Source of the DNA: CAYREV01 sp964423345
Lineage (GTDB): Bacteria; Bacteroidota; Rhodothermia; Balneolales; Balneolaceae
Reading direction: 5' to 3'
DNA: 64,000 nucleotides
NCBI GenBank assembly: GCA_964423345.1
Contig: CAYREV010000009.1
Location: 20,433-84,432 of the forward strand
In this document: positions 24,946 through 32,969 of the stretch, in pieces
Layout of the letters: every line of letters starts with the position of its first letter
Position numbering within the stretch: the first letter of the stretch is position 1
Program-made: the position numbers and the translations under genes
The notes under the pieces: model-generated
Told to the model about the DNA's origin: nothing
Database searches by the model: none
Seen by the model: only the letters and a program-made list of their open reading frames with translations

Positions 24946-25191
24946 GACTGTTACAATTTAGGGTGTATTCCTGTTTATGAATGGGCCGAATATAACAGGA
25001 ATTAAAATTAAAGTTGAAGGAGTGAAGATGTGGAGAGGGAACATTTAAAAATCGACAGAGGGCTGCAGAAAATACGTATTTGTTTTCTGAGTTTAATTAC
25101 TTGCCTGGTTTGTATAAAATATAGAACAAGTGCAAGGTGACAGGGTATCAACCGTACAGCTCCTGGCTTGGTCCCGGTTTTTGATAAAAGG

Positions 25192-26106
25192 TTAGAACGG
25201 TTTCTTCTCTGCCATGATACATACCGACTCCATCTCCAGGTCCATATCTTCAAATTCTTTCCGGGGATCCTTTCGGCGCTCTATGCCTATTACATCGAAG
25301 CCGTTGATCCGAAGAATCATATCCCACTGGGCCGGATCGTAAAGCTTGAAGCCGTAGTTCGAGGCAGGGATACGTTCCATATCCTCCCGGGGACGTATAC
25401 CGGTATAAAACCGGCCGTTGGGTTTCAGTACCCGGTGTATCTCCCGGAGGTGATCCTGGGGACGTTGCCAGAAAAATACCACCATATTGCAGAATACCTT
25501 GTCGAAAGTCTGTTCGGGAAAAGGGATGTTATTGCTGTTACCCTCCCGAAGAATCATTTCCTTGGATTGAACCCGGGAGAAGTTGTTTTTTCGGGCCAGC
25601 TCCACCATTTCGCTGGAATAATCAATGCCGCATACCTGCAGGGTGTCGGCCCTTTCAAAGCATTTATAGAGAAACTGCCCGCTCCCGAAGCCTATTTCCA
25701 GAATTTTTTCGTTGTCCTGTATCCTCATGCAGTCAAGGGTCAGATCGAACAGGGGGGCGTTGACCTGATCCATCTTATCTGCGATAGTTGGGGCAAATTC
25801 CCCTTCCGGCTTGCGAAGCTGGGATGCAATAAATTCAGGATCGGGATTTCGCCTGAAAAAGGACTTCAGGCGCCGGAGCTGGGATGCAATAAATTCAGGA
25901 TCGGGATTTCGCCTGAAAAAGGACTTCAGGCNNNNNNNNNNNNNNNNNNNNNNNNNNNNNNNNNNNNNNNNNNNNNNNNNNNNNNNNNNNNNNNNNNNNN
26001 NNNNNNNNNNNNNNNNNNNNNNNNNNNNNNNCTGGGATGCAATAAATTCAGGATCGGGATTTCGCCTGAAAAAGGACTTCAGGCGCTGAAGCAGGGACGT
26101 CACCAT
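25192..26106 (-). CDS. SAM-dependent methyltransferase with N-terminal 20-residue tandem repeats (contains assembly gap)
   Basis: The C-terminal two thirds are a class I methyltransferase: SAM-binding KILEIGFGSGQF, VCGIDYSSEMVELAR, NIPFPEQTFDKVF, and REIHRVLKPNGRF. The N-terminal part starts MVTSLLQRLKSFFRRNPDPE and then repeats a 20-residue unit, LKSFFRRNPDPEFIASQLRR, at least two further times, encoded by an exact 60-base DNA repeat. A 100-N gap lies within the array, so the copy number is unknown. The unit is a basic amphipathic stretch and could bind membrane or nucleic acid. The substrate is not evident. The ends of the gap join in frame. Confidence 0.75.
   Translation of the reverse strand: MVTSLLQRLKSFFRRNPDPEFIASQXXXXXXXXXXXXXXXXXXXXXXXXXXXXXXXXXXLKSFFRRNPDPEFIASQLRRLKSFFRRNPDPEFIASQLRKPEGEFAPTIADKMDQVNAPLFDLTLDCMRIQDNEKILEIGFGSGQFLYKCFERADTLQVCGIDYSSEMVELARKNNFSRVQSKEMILREGNSNNIPFPEQTFDKVFCNMVVFFWQRPQDHLREIHRVLKPNGRFYTGIRPREDMERIPASNYGFKLYDPAQWDMILRINGFDVIGIERRKDPRKEFEDMDLEMESVCIMAEKKPF
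25819..26091. repeat. In-frame 60-bp tandem repeat within the methyltransferase gene
   Basis: The unit starts CTGGGATGCAATAAATTCAG and runs 60 bases; copies begin at 25819 and 25879 (the second cut by the N block at 25932) and again at 26032 after it. The 53 bases on each side of the gap are identical. The first and second copies are identical for the visible length. Unit length is a multiple of three. Confidence 0.9.
25932..26031. other. 100-base N gap inside the 60-bp repeat array
   Basis: Exactly 100 Ns. The left side ends and the right side starts with the same 53 bases of the repeat unit. The assembler most likely failed to resolve how many repeat copies there are. Confidence 0.9.
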
Positions 26107-26116
26107 AAGGAAGAAA

Positions 26117-26359
26117 TTATAATAAAAGTTTTATGGGCTTAAGATATTGTAATATATGATGATACATATAAATATATAATTCAAGTGGCAGGGGGTATTC
26201 GCTGCCCATAGTTTTAAAGTAAATTCGGGACTTGTCAGCCCCCGCCGGATAACCGTGATCGGTTTCAGGTATGGCGGGATCATCACTGCAGGAGAGCAGG
26301 GCCAGGGATAACAGCAACAGAAGACAATGATAACCGGATTTAATGTCCCTAATAATCAA
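26117..26359 (-). CDS. Small putative lipoprotein, perhaps truncated
   Basis: This 80-residue reading has a clear lipoprotein signal: a hydrophobic core LLLLLSLALLSC with cysteine at about residue 24. The mature part, starting CSDDPAIPETDHGYPAGADK, looks like the start of a surface lipoprotein. The last 25 residues (LYIYMYHHILQYLKPIKLLL) are hydrophobic and unlike an exported domain, which suggests that the true reading is lost to a frameshift or deletion. It stands 10 bases upstream of the methyltransferase start on the same strand. It may be a dying gene. Confidence 0.4.
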   Translation of the reverse strand: MIIRDIKSGYHCLLLLLSLALLSCSDDPAIPETDHGYPAGADKSRIYFKTMGSEYPLPLELYIYMYHHILQYLKPIKLLL

Positions 26360-26364
26360 TATCT
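26350..26364 (+). promoter_or_regulatory. Possible PerR-type box upstream of katG
   Basis: TAATAATCAATATCT agrees with the PerR consensus TTATAATnATTATAA at 11 of 14 fixed positions and lies 83 bases before the katG start. The region is AT-rich, so chance is not excluded. Confidence 0.25.
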
Positions 26365-26447
26365 ATTGGTGTTCCGGAGTTTTATTTATGACATTGAGTC
26401 TTACATTAAGATAACTCCGCTAAATTAAAAAATAAGTCAGTTCTCCG

Positions 26448-28682
26448 ATGGGAAATAACAAAAACGATACCTCACCGAACCATAATGAAAGTACCCAGGC
26501 CAATGGCGAAAGCAAGTGTCCGTTTCATGACGGAACATCCACTGCCGGCCCTAAAAATCGTGACTGGTGGCCGAATAAATTGAACCTGAATGTTCTTCGC
26601 CAGCATTCAGCCGTGTCGGATCCGATGGACGAGGATTATAACTATGCGGAGGAGTTTGAGAAACTGGACCTGAATGCCGTGAAGGCAGACATTGAGGATG
26701 TTATGACTACCTCACAGGAGTGGTGGCCTGCAGATTTCGGCCACTATGGTCCATTGTTTATTCGGATGGCCTGGCACAGTGCCGGCACCTATCGGGTGGC
26801 TGACGGCCGCGGGGGAGCATCCGCCGGCCGGCAGCGATTCGCACCTCTTAACAGCTGGCCCGACAACGTAAACCTTGACAAGGCCCGCCTGCTGCTCTGG
26901 CCGGTCAAACAGAAGTACGGACGTAAGCTTTCCTGGGCCGACCTGTTGATCCTTGCCGGAAACTGTGCCCTGGAATCAATGGGATTTGAGACCTTCGGTT
27001 TTGCCGGTGGACGTGAAGATGCGTGGTCGCCCGATGAATCAGCCGACTGGGGACCCGAGAGTGAGTGGCTGGGAGATGAACGCCACAATGAAGAGGGAGA
27101 TCTCGAGGGGGCGCTGGCTGCGGACCACATGGGATTGATCTACGTAAATCCGGAAGGGCCGAACGGTGAACCGGATCCTAAAAGAGCGGCCGAATTCATC
27201 CGCCAGACCTTTGCACGTATGGCCATGAACGATGAGGAAACGGTTGCATTAATTGCCGGGGGGCATACCTTCGGTAAAACGCATGGTGCTGCCCCGGAAG
27301 ACCATCTTGGGCCGGATCCCGAGGCGGCCGGCATTGAAGAGCAGGGCCTTGGCTGGAGAAGTACGCACGGCAGTGGAAAAGGAGCCGATACGATAACCAG
27401 CGGACTGGAAGGCACCTGGACCCAAACGCCTACCCGGTGGAGCAACAAGTTTCTTGAAAACCTCTTTGAATATGACTGGGAGCTGACCAAAAGCCCGGCC
27501 GGGGCCTGGCAGTGGAAGCCAAAGGACGGAGCCGGGGAAGGGACGGTTCCCGATGCCCATGACCCGAATAAGAAACACGCTCCCTTTATGCTGACTACAG
27601 ACCTGGCCCTGAAAGAGGACCCGGCCTATGAAAAAATTTCACGGCGATTTTATGAGAATCCGGATGAATTCGCCGATGCATTTGCCAGGGCATGGTATAA
27701 GCTGACCCACCGGGATATGGGCCCCATAGAGCGCTATCTTGGACCGGAAGTACCCGAAGAGGAGCTGCTTTGGCAGGATCCTATCCCGGAAGTGGATCAT
27801 GAATTGATCGATGAGGAAGATATTGCTCAATTAAAAGGGGAGATCCTTGATTCGGGGTTATCGGTATCCGACCTGGCATTTACCGCCTGGGCCTCTGCTT
27901 CAACTTTCCGGAATTCCGATAAAAGGGGAGGAGCCAACGGAGCCCGCATACGATTGGCACCCCAAAAAGAGTGGGATGTCAACAACCCGGAGCGGTTGAC
28001 GACCGTACTGGAGACCCTCGAAGGCATACGGGAATCTTTCAATGAAGCCCAATCGGGCGACAAGAAAGTATCCATGGCCGACCTGATCGTATTGGGCGGT
28101 TGCGCAGCCGTTGAAAAAGCGGCAGAGAATGCCGGATATGAGGTGGAAGTCCCCTTTAATCCGGGCCGTGCAGATGCCACCCGGGAACAAACCGATGTTG
28201 AATCGTTCGGCTGGCTTGAGCCTGAAGCTGATGCATTCCGCAACTATGCGAATGACAGCCGCCGCCGATCGACGGAGGAACTGCTTCTGGACAAGGCTGA
28301 ACTGCTGACGCTTACACCGCCGGAGATGACGGTACTGCTGGGCGGCATGCGTGTGCTGGATACCAATTACGATGAATCCGATAAAGGGGTGTTTACCGAC
28401 AGGCCGGAAACCCTGACGAATGACTTTTATGTCAACCTTCTTGACATGGATACGACCTGGAAGGCGGTGTCGGATGATCAGGAACTTTTTGAGGGACGCG
28501 ACCGGAAGACGGGCGAAGTTAAGTGGACGGCTACTCGTGCCGACCTTATCTTCGGTTCGAACTCGGAGCTTCGAGCCCTGGCGGAAGTCTATGGAGCTGC
28601 CGATGCCGAGGAAAAGTTCGTTAAAGACTTCGTATCGGCCTGGGCGAAGGTGATGAACCTGGACCGCTTCGACCTGGACTAA
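26448..28682 (+). CDS. katG: Catalase-peroxidase
   Basis: This 744-residue bifunctional haem enzyme decomposes hydrogen peroxide. Both halves of the duplicated peroxidase fold are present. In the first, the distal site is FIRMAWHSAGTYR, with the tryptophan, tyrosine (HMGLIYVNPEG) and methionine needed for the Trp-Tyr-Met adduct in place, and the proximal histidine is in VALIAGGHTFGKTHG. The second half is haem-free (SVSDLAFTAWASASTFRNSD). Length is normal. It ends head-to-head with a Fur-family gene, which fits peroxide control by a PerR-like regulator. A terminator follows. Confidence 0.97.
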   Translation: MGNNKNDTSPNHNESTQANGESKCPFHDGTSTAGPKNRDWWPNKLNLNVLRQHSAVSDPMDEDYNYAEEFEKLDLNAVKADIEDVMTTSQEWWPADFGHYGPLFIRMAWHSAGTYRVADGRGGASAGRQRFAPLNSWPDNVNLDKARLLLWPVKQKYGRKLSWADLLILAGNCALESMGFETFGFAGGREDAWSPDESADWGPESEWLGDERHNEEGDLEGALAADHMGLIYVNPEGPNGEPDPKRAAEFIRQTFARMAMNDEETVALIAGGHTFGKTHGAAPEDHLGPDPEAAGIEEQGLGWRSTHGSGKGADTITSGLEGTWTQTPTRWSNKFLENLFEYDWELTKSPAGAWQWKPKDGAGEGTVPDAHDPNKKHAPFMLTTDLALKEDPAYEKISRRFYENPDEFADAFARAWYKLTHRDMGPIERYLGPEVPEEELLWQDPIPEVDHELIDEEDIAQLKGEILDSGLSVSDLAFTAWASASTFRNSDKRGGANGARIRLAPQKEWDVNNPERLTTVLETLEGIRESFNEAQSGDKKVSMADLIVLGGCAAVEKAAENAGYEVEVPFNPGRADATREQTDVESFGWLEPEADAFRNYANDSRRRSTEELLLDKAELLTLTPPEMTVLLGGMRVLDTNYDESDKGVFTDRPETLTNDFYVNLLDMDTTWKAVSDDQELFEGRDRKTGEVKWTATRADLIFGSNSELRALAEVYGAADAEEKFVKDFVSAWAKVMNLDRFDLD

Positions 28683-28698
28683 AGCCGGATTGATGGGG

Positions 28699-28740
28699 CA
28701 CGGATTACCGCAGGTATTGCGGGAATCCGTGTTCTATTTC
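28699..28740 (+). terminator. Rho-independent terminator after katG
   Basis: CACGGATT and AATCCGTG, with an inner CGCA/TGCG pair, form a hairpin at 28699-28731, followed by a T-rich TTCTATTTCTTC. It sits between the convergent katG and fur genes. Confidence 0.6.
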
Positions 28741-28764
28741 TTCAGGAGGCGGGTAGGTTCAATA

Positions 28765-29274
28765 TTAATTGACTTTCGCTCCCTTCTTACCTTTTTCCTC
28801 AATTTCTCTTTTGCGGCTGCAGGACTCGATATCCTTGCAGGCACCGAAGAAGTGGAGAGAGTGTCCCGATATATTGAAATCGTGGATCTTTTCCATCATG
28901 GTCTTGATCTCCTGTATGCGGGGATCGCAAAATTCCAATACGGCACCGCACTCCTGGCAAATGATATGGTCGTGCTGCTGGTAGGCGTAGGCACGCTCAT
29001 AAAAATATTGGTTCTTTCCGAACTGGTGGCGCTGAACCAATCCGCATTCAACGAGCAGGTCAAGGGTATTGTAGACGGTGGCGCGGGAAACCCTGGAGCC
29101 GGTATCTTTCATATTGAAAAAGATATCGTCAGCGTCGAAGTGTCCGTCGGCCCGATAGATCTCTTCCAGCACCATGAAGCGCTCGGGCGTCTGCCGCTGA
29201 TTATGTTCCTTCAGGTGCGAACGGAAAATTTCCTTAACTAAGTCGATTGTTTCTTCTTTAGCTGGATGTGCCAT
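28765..29274 (-). CDS. Fur-family transcriptional regulator, possibly PerR-like
   Basis: This 169-residue protein has a winged-helix N-terminal domain (RQTPERFMVLEEIYRADGHF, VSRATVYNTLDLLVECGLV) and a C-terminal metal-binding dimer domain. HDHIICQECG contains the CxxC of the structural zinc site; the second pair, expected near the end, may be CKDIESC at about 148-154. Convergent position next to katG and a TATAATTATT box 13 bases before the start favour PerR-type peroxide sensing over Fur iron sensing, but the sequence alone does not decide. It could equally regulate the imelysin operon. Confidence 0.85.
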   Translation of the reverse strand: MAHPAKEETIDLVKEIFRSHLKEHNQRQTPERFMVLEEIYRADGHFDADDIFFNMKDTGSRVSRATVYNTLDLLVECGLVQRHQFGKNQYFYERAYAYQQHDHIICQECGAVLEFCDPRIQEIKTMMEKIHDFNISGHSLHFFGACKDIESCSRKREIEEKGKKGAKVN

Positions 29275-29286
29275 ATAGGTGCTGCG

Positions 29287-29301
29287 GTATAATTATTCTT
29301 T
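29287..29301 (-). promoter_or_regulatory. Possible PerR-type autoregulatory box before the Fur-family gene
   Basis: GTATAATTATTCTTT (as read on the + strand) has the perfect core TATAATTATT of the PerR consensus and 10 of 14 fixed positions. It ends 12 bases before the start codon, a typical site for autoregulation. Confidence 0.3.
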
Positions 29302-29399
29302 AGGTCAATATAAGGAATCCCTTAAGCCAATAAAAAGGGATAAAGCAGGGTTTGCTGACTTTTGCCTACAGAATGTTATATTCGATCGTTAGATGTATG

Positions 29400-29416
29400 C
29401 CGGTAACCGTTACCGG
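29400..29416. promoter_or_regulatory. 17-bp perfect inverted repeat, possible operator of the acyl-CoA synthetase gene
   Basis: CCGGTAAC, one base, GTTACCGG: eight-base arms in a non-coding stretch 126 bases before the acyl-CoA synthetase start. The form fits a TetR- or GntR-type operator. No regulator gene is adjacent. Confidence 0.3.
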
Positions 29417-29542
29417 CCGGTAGTTGAACATCCGAGTTGCCTGGCACAATACGGCCAGTACAGCAAGTTGTTGGGGAGTCAGGACTTTTATATTAGCGGC
29501 TTCAACCAATAGCTGATAACAACGAACTAATAACGAAACTTT

Positions 29543-31420
29543 ATGTCGACTGTTGTTGCCTTTGAAACCCTGACAGAGCTGTTTACCAACCTTACAGCCA
29601 AATACGAGGGAACCGGAAAAGTGGCATTTGGCCGCAAGCCTGATCCCAATGGAGAGTATGAGACCATAAGCTGGGACGAAGTGCGGGAAGATGTGTTGAA
29701 CCTGGCGGCCTACATGGTTGACCACGGCGTTGAGGCGGGCGACCGCGTGGGAATACTGAGCGAAAACCGGTATGAATGGGCGGTAATTGACCTGGCCCTG
29801 CAGCTGGTAGGTGGGATTAACGTATCGCTGTATACTACGCTGCCCCCGGGACAGTGCGAATATATTCTCAACGATTCTGAAGTCAAGCTCTTTTTTGTAT
29901 CGACCGGAATTCAGCTCAAGAAGGCACGGCAGGTGTTTGAACGATGCGAGAACCTGCAGCAGGTAGTGGCTATTGACCGGCCCCGCATTGAGAGTTACCT
30001 CGACAAGCCGTGGGTGGTACTCTACGAAGATGTAATGGCAGAGGGTATGAAGCTTTTTCCCAAACGGGAGGAGGCGATCCATCAACGGGAAATGAGTATC
30101 GAGCCGGAAGACCTTGCAACGCTCATCTACACTTCCGGTACTACCGGCAAACCCAAGGGGGCCATGCTGACCCATCGAAACATTGTCAGCAATATTAAGG
30201 CCGCTCACCAGCATATCGATATCCATGAGGATGATCGCTGTTTGTCGTTTCTTCCCCTTTGCCACGCTTTTGAACGTACGGCCGGATTCTACGCCATGAT
30301 GGCGGGTGGAGCGGAAATTTTCTATGCCGAAAGCGTAGATACCGTGGCACGTAACATGACCGAAGTACATCCATCCATCATTATCAGTGTGCCTCGGCTG
30401 TTTGAGAAAATCTATAACCTGGTCACCAAAAGTGTGGAAGAGGGTACGGCTGTCAAGAAGAAAATATTCAACTGGGCCTTTGATGTGGGCCGGCGGTATT
30501 CAAATGGGGAACGGGGATTGGTCGCCCTGCAGAAGAGGCTGGCCGACAAGCTTGTTTTCGACAAACTTAAGCAGCGGACCGGCGGGAATATTCGCTTTTT
30601 TGTATCGGGCGGGGCAGCCTTGCCGGCCGAAATCGGGCAGTTTTTCATGTCAGCCGGACTCAACGTACTGGAGGGCTACGGACTTACGGAAACTTCGCCT
30701 GTCATGTGTGCCAACAAATACGGCGCGGAGCGGATGGGTACCGTAGGACAGGTACTGAATGGCATAACGGTGGGCATCCAGCGGCTGAAAGACAATGAAA
30801 TCGTGGCCCGGGTAAGTGGTGAAGACTATCCGACCGACACAACCACCGAAGCCGGCGAAATTCTTTGCAAAGGGCCCAATGTGATGAAGGGATACTGGAA
30901 AAATGACGAGGCCACCCGTGAGATGATCGACGAGGAGGAGTGGCTGCATACCGGTGACGTCGGCCGCTTTGTAGACGGCAACCTGCAGATTACCGATCGC
31001 ATCAAACACATGATTGTTAACGCCGGTGGCAAAAATATCTATCCCGGGCCCATAGAGGAGAAATTCAAGACCAGCAAATGGGTAGACCAGATCGTGGTAA
31101 TTGGCGAGCGGCAGGCGTATATGGCTGCACTGATTGTACCCGATTTCGAGGTGCTGGAGTCGTTTGCCGCGGAGCAGGGTCTGGAATACGAAGGTATGGA
31201 AGAACTTTTCGAGAAAGACGAAGTACAGTCGATCTACCGAAAAGAGATCAAAAAACAGTCGGGCGAACTGGCTTCCCATGAAAAAATTCGCGATTTTCGC
31301 TTGGTTCCGGAGGAATTTACGGTAGAGGGCGGCGAACTGACTCCTACACTCAAGGTTAAGCGGCGCGTAATAGAGGACAAATACAGTCACCTTATCAACG
31401 CTATCTTTGCTGACGGCTAA
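29543..31420 (+). CDS. Long-chain fatty-acid-CoA ligase (AMP-forming)
   Basis: This 625-residue enzyme of the ANL superfamily activates fatty acids with ATP and CoA. The AMP-binding P-loop is LIYTSGTTGKPKGAMLTH, followed by FERTAGFYAMMAGGAEIFYA, GYGLTETSPVMCAN and the hinge-region LHTGDVGRFVDG. The C-terminal lysine region is NAGGKNIYPGPIEEKFK. The length and the order of motifs match FadD/FAA-like ligases (about 600-650 residues). It probably forms an operon with the small membrane protein that starts 63 bases later. Confidence 0.92.
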   Translation: MSTVVAFETLTELFTNLTAKYEGTGKVAFGRKPDPNGEYETISWDEVREDVLNLAAYMVDHGVEAGDRVGILSENRYEWAVIDLALQLVGGINVSLYTTLPPGQCEYILNDSEVKLFFVSTGIQLKKARQVFERCENLQQVVAIDRPRIESYLDKPWVVLYEDVMAEGMKLFPKREEAIHQREMSIEPEDLATLIYTSGTTGKPKGAMLTHRNIVSNIKAAHQHIDIHEDDRCLSFLPLCHAFERTAGFYAMMAGGAEIFYAESVDTVARNMTEVHPSIIISVPRLFEKIYNLVTKSVEEGTAVKKKIFNWAFDVGRRYSNGERGLVALQKRLADKLVFDKLKQRTGGNIRFFVSGGAALPAEIGQFFMSAGLNVLEGYGLTETSPVMCANKYGAERMGTVGQVLNGITVGIQRLKDNEIVARVSGEDYPTDTTTEAGEILCKGPNVMKGYWKNDEATREMIDEEEWLHTGDVGRFVDGNLQITDRIKHMIVNAGGKNIYPGPIEEKFKTSKWVDQIVVIGERQAYMAALIVPDFEVLESFAAEQGLEYEGMEELFEKDEVQSIYRKEIKKQSGELASHEKIRDFRLVPEEFTVEGGELTPTLKVKRRVIEDKYSHLINAIFADG

Positions 31421-31483
31421 TTGCCCGGCTACACGCTTCCTCAATGCATTAAAAATGTTCATTTATAAACTCAAGATAAGCTA

Positions 31484-31963
31484 ATGTCCTACGAAATTTT
31501 CTACTGGATTCATATCGTTTCATATATCTCATGGCTGGCTGCTTTCGTGCTCAGCATGTTCTTTGCATGGAAAGTAGGACGGGCCTACCAGACAGATAAT
31601 GAGAAGAAATTTATGCGTAGCGAGCGGCTGGCTACCAGTATAGGTGCACATCTCGGAGCGCTGGGCATTCTGATATCGGGAGGAGCCATGGCTTCCATTC
31701 CCGCCGGACCCAAATGGGGCTGGTTTAATTTTGGTGATTTTGCCTGGCTGGGGGTCAAACAGGTGTTGTTTCTGTTGATACTGGTGCTGGTAGGCTTTTC
31801 TATTAAGCGAAGCGTGGCCTTCAAAAAGCAGCTTAGAAACGAAGAGGGAGACATCCCCGGCCCGGAAGCACGCAGCCGTTGGAATGGGGCATACAGGCTT
31901 TCCCTGGTTGTATATCTCCTTGTTTTGGTCAACACCCTTCTGGGCCTTGCCAAACCGTTTTAA
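31484..31963 (+). CDS. Four-helix membrane protein (CopD/DUF2269-like)
   Basis: This 159-residue protein has four predicted membrane helices at about 5-25, 48-68, 85-105 and 135-155. Short charged loops connect them. The opening YEIFYWIHIVSYISWLAAFV with an embedded histidine resembles CopD/DUF2269-type proteins, which are haem- or metal-associated in some cases. No catalytic motif is visible. It sits just after the acyl-CoA ligase gene on the same strand. Confidence 0.7.
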   Translation: MSYEIFYWIHIVSYISWLAAFVLSMFFAWKVGRAYQTDNEKKFMRSERLATSIGAHLGALGILISGGAMASIPAGPKWGWFNFGDFAWLGVKQVLFLLILVLVGFSIKRSVAFKKQLRNEEGDIPGPEARSRWNGAYRLSLVVYLLVLVNTLLGLAKPF

Positions 31964-32001
31964 GCAGGGATAGATGGTAACAGGAGGGAGATGTTCAGTT
32001 T

Positions 32002-32406
32002 CTATGTACTATCCGACTCCCGGTGCAGTAGCCTCAGAAAACGCTTCACTCTTCTCCGGTTTACCCCAAGGTCACTGCGGCCAATCCTGCTGGCACTCCG
32101 GATGTGAAGATAGCAGGTGCCCGGGCCGGCAGGCCTCAGCTTGATGGTGACATCATCTTTGAAGAATAGGGCCGTGAATACGGAATGAAAGGTACAGTTT
32201 TCCCTGTCGACCTCGATGCTTTCGGCTTGCATCCGCTCAAGCACCTTCCGGACGCTGGGAAGGGCCTCATCCACAGTGATTTCCAATTGACGGCTCAGTC
32301 GTATGCAGTTGGGCGAGCCGGGGCAGGGAGGCAGGGGATTATGTACCCCGCTCAATTCGTCTAACTGGGAAGACCGTGAACCGGAAAGGAAAAATGGCGT
32401 AGCCAT
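32002..32406 (-). CDS. DUF1499-domain protein
   Basis: The ATG at 32406 gives 134 residues and starts 16 bases after the LOG gene's stop, so it is preferred to the longer in-frame reading from 32523, which would overlap that gene. The domain shows the DUF1499 opening PCPGSPNCI, then VDEALPSVRKVLERM and TFHSVFTALFFKDDVTIKL, and SASRIGRSDLGVNRRRVKRF near the end. DUF1499 proteins are small, often exported, and of unknown function. This one is downstream of the LOG and cysteine desulfurase genes on the same strand. Confidence 0.8.
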   Translation of the reverse strand: MATPFFLSGSRSSQLDELSGVHNPLPPCPGSPNCIRLSRQLEITVDEALPSVRKVLERMQAESIEVDRENCTFHSVFTALFFKDDVTIKLRPAGPGTCYLHIRSASRIGRSDLGVNRRRVKRFLRLLHRESDST

Positions 32407-32422
32407 ACAGCTGTTTGTTTTA

Positions 32423-32965
32423 TTAAACCCCAAGGGCTTCCAGGCACCCTTCCGTATCCTTAACAACGGTGAGCAGGTCTCTATTCCCCTGATCGATAAA
32501 ACCGGATTCGACCGCATGGTCAATAAAATCTATCAGTTTATCGTAATAACCGTCCACGTTAAAAAGAATGACCGGCTTGCTGTGAATGTCTATCTGCAGC
32601 CAGGTAATGACCTCCATCAACTCCTCAAAGGTCCCGAAGCCGCCGGGAAGGGCGATAAAAGCATCGGAGAGTTCGGCCATCATCGCCTTGCGTTCATGCA
32701 TACTGTCTGTGATGTGGAGGGCCGTGAGGTTCTGGTGGCCCACTTCCCATTTCATGAGGTGTTCGGGGATCACCCCGTGCACTTTGCCTCCGTGGGACAG
32801 CACGCCGTTGGCAATGACATTCATGAGTCCTATAGCCCCTCCTCCGTAGACCAGCTCCAGGCCGTGATCGGCCAGGGCCTTACCAAGGCGACGGGCTTCT
32901 TCGGTAAAGAGGGGATTGGTCCCTGTTCTGGAACCGCAGAAAACACAGGCACGATGGATATTCAT
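32423..32965 (-). CDS. LOG-family phosphoribohydrolase (TIGR00730)
   Basis: This 180-residue Rossmann-like protein has the LOG motifs: CVFCGSRTGTNP at the start, VYGGGAIGLMNVIANGVL, and PGGFGTFEELMEVITW with the catalytic arginine/glutamate region. Characterised LOG enzymes cleave ribose-5-phosphate from AMP-linked cytokinins, and bacterial members may act on nucleotide monophosphates. It starts four bases after the cysteine desulfurase stop, so the two genes are co-transcribed; whether the functions are linked is unknown. Confidence 0.9.
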   Translation of the reverse strand: MNIHRACVFCGSRTGTNPLFTEEARRLGKALADHGLELVYGGGAIGLMNVIANGVLSHGGKVHGVIPEHLMKWEVGHQNLTALHITDSMHERKAMMAELSDAFIALPGGFGTFEELMEVITWLQIDIHSKPVILFNVDGYYDKLIDFIDHAVESGFIDQGNRDLLTVVKDTEGCLEALGV

Positions 32966-32969
32966 AGGG

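Noticed and set aside
25008..25253. 81-codon minus-strand ORF after the methyltransferase
   Set aside because: It overlaps the end of the methyltransferase gene in another frame and has no recognisable content.
25819..26091. The repeated 60-base units as a CRISPR array
   Set aside because: The units are directly adjacent with no variable spacers and are in frame in a methyltransferase gene.
29366..30370. Long (334-codon) open frame antisense to the acyl-CoA synthetase gene
   Set aside because: It lies within a clear ANL-family gene on the other strand, has no signal or motif, and its amino-acid pattern is that of a codon-bias shadow.
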